Source: Elusimicrobiota bacterium (GTDB taxonomy: Bacteria > Elusimicrobiota > Elusimicrobia > UBA1565). From it: DNA of 15,219 bases. The notes under the pieces are model-generated. The model had not been told where the DNA came from, searched no databases, and saw only the letters and a list, made by a program, of their open reading frames with translations. The stretch lies in assembly GCA_003450735.1 (NCBI GenBank), contig DMEZ01000050.1:49283-64501 (forward strand), written 5' to 3'. Positions 1 through 7,352 of the stretch are shown here, one piece after another. The position numbers and the translations under genes are program-made. How positions within the stretch are numbered: position 1 is the stretch's first letter; each line of letters begins with the position of its first letter.

Positions 1-39
1 AAGCTGGACTACATCAAGACCGCGCGCGTCGCGGGCTGA
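1..39 (+). CDS. C-terminal tail of an upstream gene (partial)
   Basis: The plus strand is open from base 1 in frame 1 and reads KLDYIKTARVAG before a TGA at 37-39. The tail ends 3 nt before the stop of the convergent HEAT-repeat gene, the tight spacing expected of a real gene end. Twelve residues are too few to identify the family. LDYIKTARVAG faintly recalls the DYIRTARAKG segment of binding-protein-dependent permeases, but there it lies inside the protein, not at the end, so I do not assign a function. Confidence 0.4.
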   Translation, partial: KLDYIKTARVAG

Positions 40-42
40 TCC

Positions 43-1353
43 TCACTTCGGCTGGAGCGTCCGCAAGGCCTCGCTCTTGAGGTAGCTCTTGAACGCCTTG
101 TCGGCGGAGGGCGTGCCGATGCGCGACAAGGCCACCGCCGCGCTGTAACGGACCGCCGAGCTCTTGTCCCTCAGAGCTCTCACGAGCTTCTTGACGGCGG
201 GGTCGGCCGCCTTCCCGATGTTGCCCAGGGCCAGGGCCGCGCTCGCCCGCACGCGGGGGCTCGCATCCGAGAGCAGCTTCGTCAGCTCCGGCACGGCCTG
301 GCCGGCCGCAGAGCCCCGCTTGCCCACCTCGTCGGCCGCCCGGGAGCGCGCCTTCGGATCGGGGCTCTTGAGGGCCGCCAGCAGGTTCGGGAGCGCGTCG
401 AACTCCGCCCTTCCCGTTCCCCCGTCCGGCATCAGCGCCCCCTCTCCCTCCACCCGCGGCCCGCCCTTCGTCCCGATGGGCGGCGGAGCCGACGACGCCT
501 CGGCGGTCCTCTGGACGTCCTCGGGCGGCGTCTTTCGGAGGCCCAGCTCGACGTCGTCCTTGCGCAGGAGGGTCTCGACGTCCTCCTCCTCCCTGCCGTC
601 CGTGCGCCGGGGAAGCGGCTCGATCGGGAAGAGCTCCTCCGCTTCTCGCGGCATCCTCGCAGTCGGGGTGGACGCCTGGCCCGACAGGAGCGCGTCGAGC
701 TCCTGGTAGCGCGCGTCGGGCTTCACCTCGGGCGCGGCCGGGGGCGGCTCCTGGGCCTCGGAGGCGGCCGGAGCTTCCGGCGCCGGCGGGGAGGGAGCAG
801 GGGCGGGCCTCGTACGCTTCCACGTCCGCAGCGGGAAGGACTCGCAGACGTTGAGATCCTCCCTGGGGTTGGCCCCGGGGAGCGGCGCGTCCTCCGGCAG
901 GGCCCCCTTCTTGCGCATCCAGTAGAGGGCGTTCAAGCGCAAAACCCCGCTCTCGTCCGAAAGGCTCTCTTCGATGGCGGGGAGGGTGCTCTCGTCCAGG
1001 CTGCCGAGCCAATGCAGGGCGCTGATGCGGACCACGCGGCAGGGCTCCTCCTGCAGGACGCGCTGGAGCTCGGGGACGGCGGGCTTGCCTAGGCGCCCGA
1101 GCCAGTGGACCGCCGTGAAGCGCACCTGCCAGTCCGGATCGCCCAGGGCGTAGGAGAGGTCCTCGAGCGCCGCCGGGCCTGCCGCCCCCAGGGCGTTGAC
1201 CGCGTGGATGCGCTCGTTCCAGTCCCCCCCGCGCAGGGCGCGGGAGAGCTCCGGAATGTCCTCGGCCGGCGTCTCAGGCATCCCGCCGGGGAAGGCCTGG
1301 GGCTCGGCGGCCCAGAGGGCGCCCGCCAGCAAGGCGCTCAGCCAGAGGCTCAC
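43..1353 (-). CDS. Secreted HEAT-repeat protein
   Basis: This 436-residue protein starts with a short hydrophobic signal peptide ending near LWAAEPQA, so it is probably exported. Residues about 33-150 hold roughly four HEAT/PBS-lyase-like helical repeats (ALRGGDWNERIHAVNALG, ALGDPDWQVRFTAVHWLG and so on). Residues about 160-315 form a Pro/Ala/Glu-rich, probably disordered linker, and residues about 320-425 hold three more HEAT repeats (LLSDASPRVRASAALALG, ALRDKSSAVRYSAAVALS). HEAT arrays are usually protein-binding scaffolds, and no catalytic motif is visible. The start is GTG, with its first three bases overlapping the TGA of the upstream S9 peptidase gene (GTGA), so translation is probably coupled and the two proteins co-expressed. 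A role as partner or scaffold for an envelope process is inference only. Confidence 0.85.
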   Translation of the reverse strand: MSLWLSALLAGALWAAEPQAFPGGMPETPAEDIPELSRALRGGDWNERIHAVNALGAAGPAALEDLSYALGDPDWQVRFTAVHWLGRLGKPAVPELQRVLQEEPCRVVRISALHWLGSLDESTLPAIEESLSDESGVLRLNALYWMRKKGALPEDAPLPGANPREDLNVCESFPLRTWKRTRPAPAPSPPAPEAPAASEAQEPPPAAPEVKPDARYQELDALLSGQASTPTARMPREAEELFPIEPLPRRTDGREEEDVETLLRKDDVELGLRKTPPEDVQRTAEASSAPPPIGTKGGPRVEGEGALMPDGGTGRAEFDALPNLLAALKSPDPKARSRAADEVGKRGSAAGQAVPELTKLLSDASPRVRASAALALGNIGKAADPAVKKLVRALRDKSSAVRYSAAVALSRIGTPSADKAFKSYLKSEALRTLQPK

Positions 1354-3272
1354 CGGGCCTTCCGGCTCAGGTACTTGACGAAGAAATCCACCATGCGGCG
1401 GTAGCAGTCCAGGCGGTTCTTGAGCTTGGTGAAGCCGTGGCCTTCGTCGGAGTAGAGCACGTACTCGACCGGGGAGCCCACCTCCCGGAGCTTGCGCAGG
1501 ACGAGCTCGCTCTCGGCCTTGGGGACGTTGGTGTCGTTCTCTCCCTGGAAGATGAGGAGAGGCGCCCCGATGTTGCCGACGAAGTGGATGGGGGAGCGCT
1601 CCCGATAGAGCTCCGGCTTCTCCTTCGGGTCTCCCATCTCCAGCCGGTACCAGGGCCGGAAGCGCTCCCCGGTGGTCTCGTAGTCGAAGGCGAGGTCGGG
1701 CATCCCGTAGGCTTCCACCCCCGCCGCCCAGATGCCCGGGGTCTTGGCGAGGGCCATGAGGGTCAGGTAGCCGCCGTAGGAGCCGCCGGTGATGCCGACC
1801 CGCTCAGGGTCGGCGAGGCCCTGCACCGCCATATGGCGCACGCCTTCGACGAGGTCCTTGAGGTCGCTGCCGCCCCAGTCCAGGTTGTTGAGGTCGAGGA
1901 AGCGGCGGCCGTAGCCGGTGGAGCCGCGGTAGTTGGGCGCGAGCACCGCGAAGCCGGCCTGGGAGAGCGCTTGGAGCTTCGGGTTGAAAGCGTCGGTGAC
2001 CTGCAGGTCGGGCCCGCCGTGGGCCGAGACGATGAGAGGCGGAGGATCGCCGAGGACGACGCTCACGGGCGGGATGTAGAGCGCGTGGATATCGACCCCT
2101 CCGAGAGAGCGGTAGACGATCATCCGGCCCCTGATGAGCTTCGCGACGTCCACTTCCAAGGGCGGACTCAAACGCTCCAGGCGCGAGCCGGAGGACAGGG
2201 CCAGGGCGTAGATCCCGGCCGGGGTGCGGCTGTCGCCCCAGAGGAGGGCGAGACGATCCCCCCCGGCATCCAGGGCGAAGTCCTCCAGCGTCCCTTCGGG
2301 TCCGTAGAGGAGCTCGCCTCCCTGCTCCTGGTCCTCGCGGCGGTCCGCCGCAGCCGGCGGGGGCTCGGCCATCCGGTAGAGCGCGCTCCGTCCGTCCTCG
2401 TTGCGGAGGTAGACGATGCCGGCCTTAGGATGCCACCGGGCCTTCTCGACGTCCCAGTCTCCGGGGCCGATGAAGCGCTCGAAGCGGCCCTGGACGGAAA
2501 CGAGAGCCAGCTGCATGAAGCCGCGGTGGTTGGTCGCGAGGCAGAGCAGGCGCTTGCCGTCGGGAGAGTAGCCCTGAGGGCGGAGGACGCCCTCGGACGT
2601 CGGCGCCTTGACCTCGCGCAGGGCCCCGGAGACCGCGTCCACGAGCAGGAGCTCGCCCCGATGGTCGTCGCCGGAGCGGGTGACCGCGAGGGTCTTCCCG
2701 TCGGGCGACCACGTCGGGAAGTGCACGCTCATGGCTTCCCGGGTCAGGCGCCGGACCGCCCGGGTCCTGAGGTCCATGACCATGAGCTGGAATCGGAAGG
2801 GCTGGTCGGGGTCGGCCGTGTAGGCGATGCGCGTCCCGTCAGGCGAGAAGGCGGCCCCGCTCTGCACCCCGTCCGGGTTCGTCTCGGCCAGAGGGCTCTT
2901 GGTCAGATTCACCGGCTCTCCGCCGGCCGCGTCGGTCAGGAACAGGTCGCGGCGCTCGTCGCCGCCGCGGTCGGAGGCGAAGAGCACCTTTTTCCCATCC
3001 GGCGAGAAATGGACCTCGGTGACCTGCTCGCCCAAACGGCTGAGCTGGCGGGCCGTGCCGACGGCGCCGCAGACAGGGAGGACCCAAAGCTCCTGGGCGC
3101 CCGACAGGTCGGCCGAGAACGCGGCCAGGCAGCCGTCGGGGGAGAGGTCGAGTTCCGTGATCTCGGGAAGGCGGGCCAGCTGCTCCGGGGAGTACGACGG
3201 CTGGGGCGGCAGGTCGAAGGCGGAGGCGGGGAGCAGGAGGCACCCCAGGAGGGCCGGCAGGAGAGAGGTCAC
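1350..3272 (-). CDS. Secreted S9 family serine peptidase (acylaminoacyl/dipeptidyl peptidase type)
   Basis: A 640-residue prolyl-oligopeptidase-family enzyme. After a signal peptide (MTSLLPALLGCLLLPASA, probably cut before FDLPP), residues about 40-370 form a WD40-like beta-propeller with recurring FSPDG/WSPDG blades. The C-terminal part is an alpha/beta hydrolase with the S9 triad: Ser498 in GGSYGG, Asp580 in GENDTNVP and His612 in EGHGF. S9 enzymes cleave short peptides that reach the active site through the propeller. With a signal peptide, this one should act in the periplasm or outside the cell, probably on nutrient peptides. The frame stays open about 500 nt further upstream, but that stretch overlaps the divergent aminotransferase gene. 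The GTG at 3272 is preferred because it begins the signal peptide directly and sits 6 nt after a TATAAT. It is the first gene of a two-gene unit with the HEAT-repeat protein. Confidence 0.93.
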   Translation of the reverse strand: MTSLLPALLGCLLLPASAFDLPPQPSYSPEQLARLPEITELDLSPDGCLAAFSADLSGAQELWVLPVCGAVGTARQLSRLGEQVTEVHFSPDGKKVLFASDRGGDERRDLFLTDAAGGEPVNLTKSPLAETNPDGVQSGAAFSPDGTRIAYTADPDQPFRFQLMVMDLRTRAVRRLTREAMSVHFPTWSPDGKTLAVTRSGDDHRGELLLVDAVSGALREVKAPTSEGVLRPQGYSPDGKRLLCLATNHRGFMQLALVSVQGRFERFIGPGDWDVEKARWHPKAGIVYLRNEDGRSALYRMAEPPPAAADRREDQEQGGELLYGPEGTLEDFALDAGGDRLALLWGDSRTPAGIYALALSSGSRLERLSPPLEVDVAKLIRGRMIVYRSLGGVDIHALYIPPVSVVLGDPPPLIVSAHGGPDLQVTDAFNPKLQALSQAGFAVLAPNYRGSTGYGRRFLDLNNLDWGGSDLKDLVEGVRHMAVQGLADPERVGITGGSYGGYLTLMALAKTPGIWAAGVEAYGMPDLAFDYETTGERFRPWYRLEMGDPKEKPELYRERSPIHFVGNIGAPLLIFQGENDTNVPKAESELVLRKLREVGSPVEYVLYSDEGHGFTKLKNRLDCYRRMVDFFVKYLSRKAR

Positions 3273-3278
3273 GGAGGT

Positions 3279-3284
3279 ATTATA
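3279..3284 (-). promoter_or_regulatory. -10 element of the S9 peptidase/HEAT operon, leaderless start
   Basis: On the minus strand a perfect TATAAT lies exactly 6 nt before the GTG start of the S9 peptidase, which would place the transcription start at or next to the start codon. The six bases between read ACCTCC on this strand, the opposite of a Shine-Dalgarno sequence, so there is no ribosome-binding site. A weak -35 (TTCCCC) sits 17 nt upstream. The mRNA therefore looks leaderless. Confidence 0.6.
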
Positions 3285-3353
3285 GCGTCCAGGGCGGAGC
3301 GGGGGAAGCGGAGAAGTGCGGGCCCGCGGGAAATGCGCCTGAAAAGGCAAAAT

Positions 3354-3359
3354 GATAAT
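3354..3359 (+). promoter_or_regulatory. Likely -10 element of the aminotransferase/glycosyltransferase operon
   Basis: GATAAT lies 9 nt before the ATG at 3369. An alternative reading is an extended -10, TGATAATGT at 3353-3361, which leaves 7 nt. No purine-rich Shine-Dalgarno sequence precedes the ATG and no good -35 is visible. Together with the minus-strand TATAAT at 3279-3284 it fills the roughly 95-base divergent intergenic region between the S9 peptidase and the aminotransferase. Confidence 0.4.
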
Positions 3360-3368
3360 GTAGGCGCG

Positions 3369-4478
3369 ATGAGCCATCTCATCCCGGTATCGGCGCCCAA
3401 CCTCGCCGGGCGAGAGCGTCGTTACGTGCTGGACTGCCTGGACTCCAACTGGATCTCCTCGCGCGGGCCTTACCTGGACCGCTTCGAGAAAGCCTTCGCG
3501 GCCCGCGTGGGCGTTCGCCACGCGGTCGCCGTCTGCAACGGGACCTGCGCGATGCACATCGCCCTCCTGGCGGCCGGGGTCGCGCCCGGCGACGAGGTCC
3601 TCGTTCCGACGCTGACCTTCATCGCCACGGTCAACGCGGTCGCCTATATCGGCGCCAGGCCCGTCTTCGTGGACAGCGAGCCGGAGACGGGGAACATCGA
3701 CCCAGGGAAGATCGAGGCCGCCGTCACGAAGAAGACCAAGGCGATCGTCGCGGTGCACCTCTACGGGCACCCCTGCGCCATGGATCAGATCGCCGCGATC
3801 GCCCGGCGCCGCCGCCTCCTGCTCATCGAGGACGCGGCCGAGGCCCTCGGCGGCCTCTACAAGGGAAGGGCCGTGGGCTCCTTCGGCAAGGCGGCGGCCT
3901 TCAGCTTCTTCGGCAACAAGACGATCACCACGGGCGAGGGGGGCATGGTGGTCACCGACGACGAGCGCCTGGCCCGGCGAGCGCGGCTCCTGAAAGGCCA
4001 GGGGATGACGCCGGGCCGGACCTATTTCTTCGAGACCCTCGGCTACAACTACCGCATGACCAACATCCAGGCCGCCATCGGCCTGGCCCAGCTGGAGAAG
4101 CTGGACTTCTATGTCCGCCGCAAGCGGGAGATCGCGGCGGCCTACGGCCGGCGCCTGAACGCGATCCAGGGCCTGAGCCTTCCCGTCGAGAAGAAGGGGG
4201 CGTTCCAGACCTACTGGATGTACTCGATCCTTGTGGACCCCGAGAGGTTCGGCCGCAGCCGCGACGAACTGATGGCGCTCCTAGCCGAGAAGAGGATCGA
4301 GACCCGGCGCTATTTCTACCCCTGCCACACCATGCCCCCGCACCGCCATCGGACGCGCCGGCGCTTCCCGGTGGCCGCGCGCCTGGGCGAGCAGGGCCTC
4401 AATCTCCCGAGCTCGACGGCGCTCACCCGGCCGGAGATCGAGCGCGTATGCGCCGCGATCGCCTCCGCCGCGCGATGA
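3369..4478 (+). CDS. DegT/DnrJ/EryC1 family PLP aminotransferase, GDP-perosamine synthase-like
   Basis: A 369-residue sugar-nucleotide aminotransferase of fold type I. It should put an amino group on a 4-keto sugar nucleotide, with glutamate as the usual donor. Family landmarks are GNGTCAMHIAL-type cofactor phosphate binding (here CNGTCAMHIAL), the IEDAAEALGG segment, the PLP lysine K184 in FSFFGNKTITTGEGGM, and GYNYRMTNIQAAIGLAQLEK. These and the C-terminal GLNLPSS/LTRPEIERV resemble GDP-perosamine synthases (Per/RfbE) more than ArnB or WecE, so GDP-4-keto-6-deoxymannose is the likeliest substrate; this is inference from memory of the family. The start at 3369 begins directly with the family N-terminus (IPVSAPNL). 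An in-frame ATG at 3333 would add 12 residues but would place the -10 element inside the gene. The stop overlaps the next start (ATGA), so the acetyltransferase-glycosyltransferase fusion is probably translated with it. Confidence 0.9.
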   Translation: MSHLIPVSAPNLAGRERRYVLDCLDSNWISSRGPYLDRFEKAFAARVGVRHAVAVCNGTCAMHIALLAAGVAPGDEVLVPTLTFIATVNAVAYIGARPVFVDSEPETGNIDPGKIEAAVTKKTKAIVAVHLYGHPCAMDQIAAIARRRRLLLIEDAAEALGGLYKGRAVGSFGKAAAFSFFGNKTITTGEGGMVVTDDERLARRARLLKGQGMTPGRTYFFETLGYNYRMTNIQAAIGLAQLEKLDFYVRRKREIAAAYGRRLNAIQGLSLPVEKKGAFQTYWMYSILVDPERFGRSRDELMALLAEKRIETRRYFYPCHTMPPHRHRTRRRFPVAARLGEQGLNLPSSTALTRPEIERVCAAIASAAR

Positions 4479-7234
4479 GCGAGATCGTCAGGCTCGGCTT
4501 CGAGCATCGCCAGGCCCTGAGCGAGTTCTTCTCGAAGATCGATCGCCCCGAGATCACGGTCAACTTCAAGCCCCATGACCTCACCCCCGGCCGCGCCGAG
4601 GAGCTGTGCCGCTACCGAGGCGCGGATGAATACCGCGTCGCGGTCGAAGACGGCCGGATCCTCGCCTACGGGATGCTCCGCGGCTGGGACGAGGGCTACG
4701 AAACCCCCTCTCTGGGCCTCTGCGTCCGCCCAGGAGACGACCGGCGCGGCGTCGGCTCCGCGATGATGGAGCACCTCATCGCCGCGGCGAAGGCGCGCGG
4801 CTCGAGCCGGGTCATCCTCAAGGTGAAGCGGGCGAACGCCGCCGCCGTCGCCTTCTACCGCCGCTTCGGCTTCGAGCTCACCGACCTCGATCCGGAGAAT
4901 TGGCGCGGGACCCTGGCCCTCGCGAAGGACGCGCCCGACCTCTCGCTCATCCTCCCCGCGATCGACGAAGCGGCCAATCTGGCCGTCCTCGTCCCCAGGC
5001 TCAGAGAGGTCTTCGCGCCGGAGAAGGCGGCCCTCGAGATCCTCGTCATCGACTGGCGCTCGACGGACAAGACCGCCGCGCTCGCGGAGTCGCTCGGCTG
5101 CCGGGTGGCCGCTCAGACCGCTCCGGGCTACGCGCAGGCCATCCGCGACGGCATCGCGCTCGCCTCGGGCGACTTCGTGGTCGTGATGGACGCCGACCAG
5201 TCCCACGCTCCGGAGGACGTCCTGCGGCTGTATCAGAACAGGCACAAAGCCGACATCGTCATCAATTCCCGCTACGCGCCGGGCGGCGGCAGCGACACCT
5301 CCTGGTGGCGCGGCGCCTTGAGCCGCCTCCTCAATGCCCTGTATCGCCGCGTGCTCGATCTGCCTTATCGCGAGATCTCGGGGGGGTTCCGCATCTATCG
5401 GCGTGAAGTCCTCCGGAGGATCAGGCTGACGAGCCGGTTCTACGAGGTCCAAGAGGAGATGCTCATCTTGGCCCATCAGCTGGGATTCAGCGCCGTCGAG
5501 ATCCCCTACCGCTACCGCGAGCGCGGCCAGGGGGCCTCCAAGGCGCGCGTGCTCGAGTACGGCGCGAACCTGCTCTGGGCGCTGGCGAAGTTCAAGGCCG
5601 AGTCGGAACGAAGGGCGTCCTCGCGCTCCCCCGCCACGGGCCTGTTCGCGGCCGCGAGCGCTCTGTTCCTCTTGTCCTGCGCCGTCTCCACCTGGTCGAT
5701 CGCGCGCAACTTCGAGGGGGGCGTCGCGCAGGAGTTCTGCCATTACGGCGAGATCGGGCGCAACATCCTCGAGGGCCGCGGCTACCGGACGGGCCTGGCC
5801 TACCCTTCGACCCTGGCCTACCTGGACGCGCACGCCATCCCCTTCCGCGGCGATGCGCCCGTCATCGACCGCTTCCCCCTGTTCGCCTACCTGCTGGCGG
5901 GCGCCGAGCGCCTCGGCGGCGCCAACGACGTCTCGATCCTCATGGTCTCGGTGGTCCTGCTCGGCTTGTTCGCGGCGGCGACTTTCGCCGTCGGCTGCCG
6001 TTTCTTCAGCCCCTGGAGCGCGGCGGCCGCGGGCCTCTTCGTGGCGCTGGATCCGAGCTTCCAGCGGGGCTTCGTCCTTTGGAGCTACCCCGATTTCTGC
6101 TTCGCCCTCCTGGTCTTGGCCTCGATCGCGCTGATCGCGGACGGGCTCGACGACCCAAAGACGCCCGGCTGGCGTTGGGCCGCCGCCGGGGCCTTCGCGG
6201 GGCTGGCCTGGCTCACGCGCTCCAATCTCAAGCTCTGGCTTCCCCTGTTCCTCGGGATCTTCTGGCTCCCGCCCCTGCGAGGCCAAGCTTTCCGCCGCGC
6301 CGCCCTGTTCGTCGGCGCGATGGCCGTGGTCTCGCTCCCCGCGATCGCCTACAACCTCCGGTGGTTCAAGACGCTGGATTCTCCCGGCGTCACCAATTGG
6401 CTCCCCCAATACGTGGTGATGGAAGGGCTGCCCGGCGCGGCCTACCGGCTCTTCGACCCCTGGTCGATCCTCCGCGATCATTTCCCCGCCCTGATGCGCA
6501 AGTTCTGGTCGCTGCTGCTGCTTCATCTCAAGGGATTCCCCACCTTCTGGCAGATGCACCTGCTCTTCCCGATGGCGATCGTCGGATTCTTCCAGCCGAT
6601 GCCGCTGAAGGCGCGCCGCTTCATCGTTTTGGCGCTGGCCATGCTCGCCGTGCAGATGCTCGTCTTCTCGACGCTGCGCTACGAGGCCCTGGGCGCGAAA
6701 GTCGGCGGGCGCTATTTCCTCTGGTTCGCCCCCGCCGCTTTCCTCCTGGCCGCCCATGGCGCGGCGGCCCTGTCGAGCCGATTCGCGCTCCGCTGGCTGG
6801 CGCCGGCCTTCGCGGCCCTGAACCTCGCCTTCTTCGCTTTTCACCTGGGGACGCCCCAGGGCGCGAGGGCCGACCCCCGCGGCCTGAACGTGCCGCAGTG
6901 GCCGGAGCTCGCGGCGGCAGCGAGGGCGGCGGGGGAGTCCGGGCTCGTCGCGACCAACATCCCGGGCCAGGTCGTCTGGTACGCTCGCCGCCCGGCGCTG
7001 TTCCTGCCGCAGGAGCCCTCGGACTTCGAGGCGATCGACCGCCGGCATCCCATCGCGGCGATCCTCCTCTCGCGGCTGAGGATCGGCGAGCTGCCTGTCC
7101 TTCCGTTCTGGGCCCGCCTCGCGCGCGATCCCCGGGCCCTCGAGGAGTTCGGGAAAGACCACGGCTTCCGCGTCGTGGAGGATTTCGGCGGCGCCGTGGT
7201 CCTGGAGCGCGCGGCGCGAGCCGGGCTCCGCTGA
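4475..7234 (+). CDS. Fusion protein: GNAT acetyltransferase - GT2 polyprenyl-phosphate glycosyltransferase - GT-C membrane glycosyltransferase
   Basis: One open frame of 919 residues carries three enzyme modules. Residues 1-152 are a GNAT N-acetyltransferase with the acetyl-CoA loop DDRRGVGSAM (R90, G92, G94) and AVAFYRRFGF. Residues about 155-376 are a GT2 domain of the DPM1/ArnC type, with the metal-binding DAD at D239-D241, SRYAPGGG, SGGFRIYRREVL and EIPYRYRERGQGASK. Residues about 390-780 hold many hydrophobic membrane segments and a first loop resembling PMT/ArnT-type GT-C transferases (EIGRNILEGRGY at 426-437). The rest is a soluble tail. Separate ArnC and ArnT proteins are about 320 and 550 residues, so the parts are near full size. 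Inferred role: acylate the amino sugar made by the upstream enzyme, load it onto polyprenyl phosphate and transfer it across the membrane. ATG 4475 overlaps the upstream stop; an in-frame ATG at 4448 is less likely. The GT2 motif reads VIDWRST where VDDGST is usual. Confidence 0.88.
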   Translation: MSEIVRLGFEHRQALSEFFSKIDRPEITVNFKPHDLTPGRAEELCRYRGADEYRVAVEDGRILAYGMLRGWDEGYETPSLGLCVRPGDDRRGVGSAMMEHLIAAAKARGSSRVILKVKRANAAAVAFYRRFGFELTDLDPENWRGTLALAKDAPDLSLILPAIDEAANLAVLVPRLREVFAPEKAALEILVIDWRSTDKTAALAESLGCRVAAQTAPGYAQAIRDGIALASGDFVVVMDADQSHAPEDVLRLYQNRHKADIVINSRYAPGGGSDTSWWRGALSRLLNALYRRVLDLPYREISGGFRIYRREVLRRIRLTSRFYEVQEEMLILAHQLGFSAVEIPYRYRERGQGASKARVLEYGANLLWALAKFKAESERRASSRSPATGLFAAASALFLLSCAVSTWSIARNFEGGVAQEFCHYGEIGRNILEGRGYRTGLAYPSTLAYLDAHAIPFRGDAPVIDRFPLFAYLLAGAERLGGANDVSILMVSVVLLGLFAAATFAVGCRFFSPWSAAAAGLFVALDPSFQRGFVLWSYPDFCFALLVLASIALIADGLDDPKTPGWRWAAAGAFAGLAWLTRSNLKLWLPLFLGIFWLPPLRGQAFRRAALFVGAMAVVSLPAIAYNLRWFKTLDSPGVTNWLPQYVVMEGLPGAAYRLFDPWSILRDHFPALMRKFWSLLLLHLKGFPTFWQMHLLFPMAIVGFFQPMPLKARRFIVLALAMLAVQMLVFSTLRYEALGAKVGGRYFLWFAPAAFLLAAHGAAALSSRFALRWLAPAFAALNLAFFAFHLGTPQGARADPRGLNVPQWPELAAAARAAGESGLVATNIPGQVVWYARRPALFLPQEPSDFEAIDRRHPIAAILLSRLRIGELPVLPFWARLARDPRALEEFGKDHGFRVVEDFGGAVVLERAARAGLR

Positions 7235-7252
7235 AGCCCGCTTCAAATCCGC

Positions 7253-7258
7253 TACAAT
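7253..7258 (+). promoter_or_regulatory. -10 element upstream of the 28-codon ORF and the DUF5009 gene
   Basis: TACAAT lies in the 31-base gap after the glycosyltransferase fusion, 7 nt before the ATG at 7266. A weak -35 (CTGAAG at 7231-7236, spacer 16) overlaps the stop of the preceding gene. The predicted transcript would begin at about 7265, leaving no room for a ribosome-binding site before the small ORF. Confidence 0.45.
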
Positions 7259-7265
7259 CCAGCCG

Positions 7266-7352
7266 ATGGACCTCCTCCATTGCGCCTTCATGACGGGCGC
7301 CGCCCTGTCGGCCATCCTCAGCGCCCTGAAGACGATCGGTGCCATCGGCTGA
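7266..7352 (+). CDS. Possible 28-residue small hydrophobic protein or leader peptide
   Basis: ATG at 7266 opens a 28-codon frame (MDLLHCAFMTGAALSAILSA, then LKTIGAIG) ending in TGA at 7350-7352. It is hydrophobic enough to form one short membrane helix. It begins 7 nt after a TACAAT hexamer, the same geometry as the starts of annotated genes here, and it overlaps the GTG start of the DUF5009 gene by 14 nt in another frame. It could be a genuine small membrane protein or a leader ORF whose translation delivers ribosomes to the downstream gene, which has no Shine-Dalgarno sequence of its own. I do not recognise the sequence. It could also be a chance frame in GC-rich DNA. Confidence 0.35.
   Translation: MDLLHCAFMTGAALSAILSALKTIGAIG

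Noticed and set aside
1437..3368. Upstream plus-strand extension of the aminotransferase frame
   Set aside because: It lies antisense to the S9 peptidase, encodes no domain, and the aminotransferase family N-terminus begins at 3369.
3273..3770. N-terminal extension of the S9 peptidase frame
   Set aside because: It overlaps the divergent aminotransferase gene and would bury the signal peptide; the GTG at 3272 fits both the signal peptide and the promoter.
4316..7345. Very long open frame (about 1000 codons) on the minus strand opposite the glycosyltransferase fusion
   Set aside because: The translation is Arg/Glu/Gly-rich without domains, as expected antisense to a GC-rich gene; the plus strand carries clear GNAT, GT2 and GT-C motifs.
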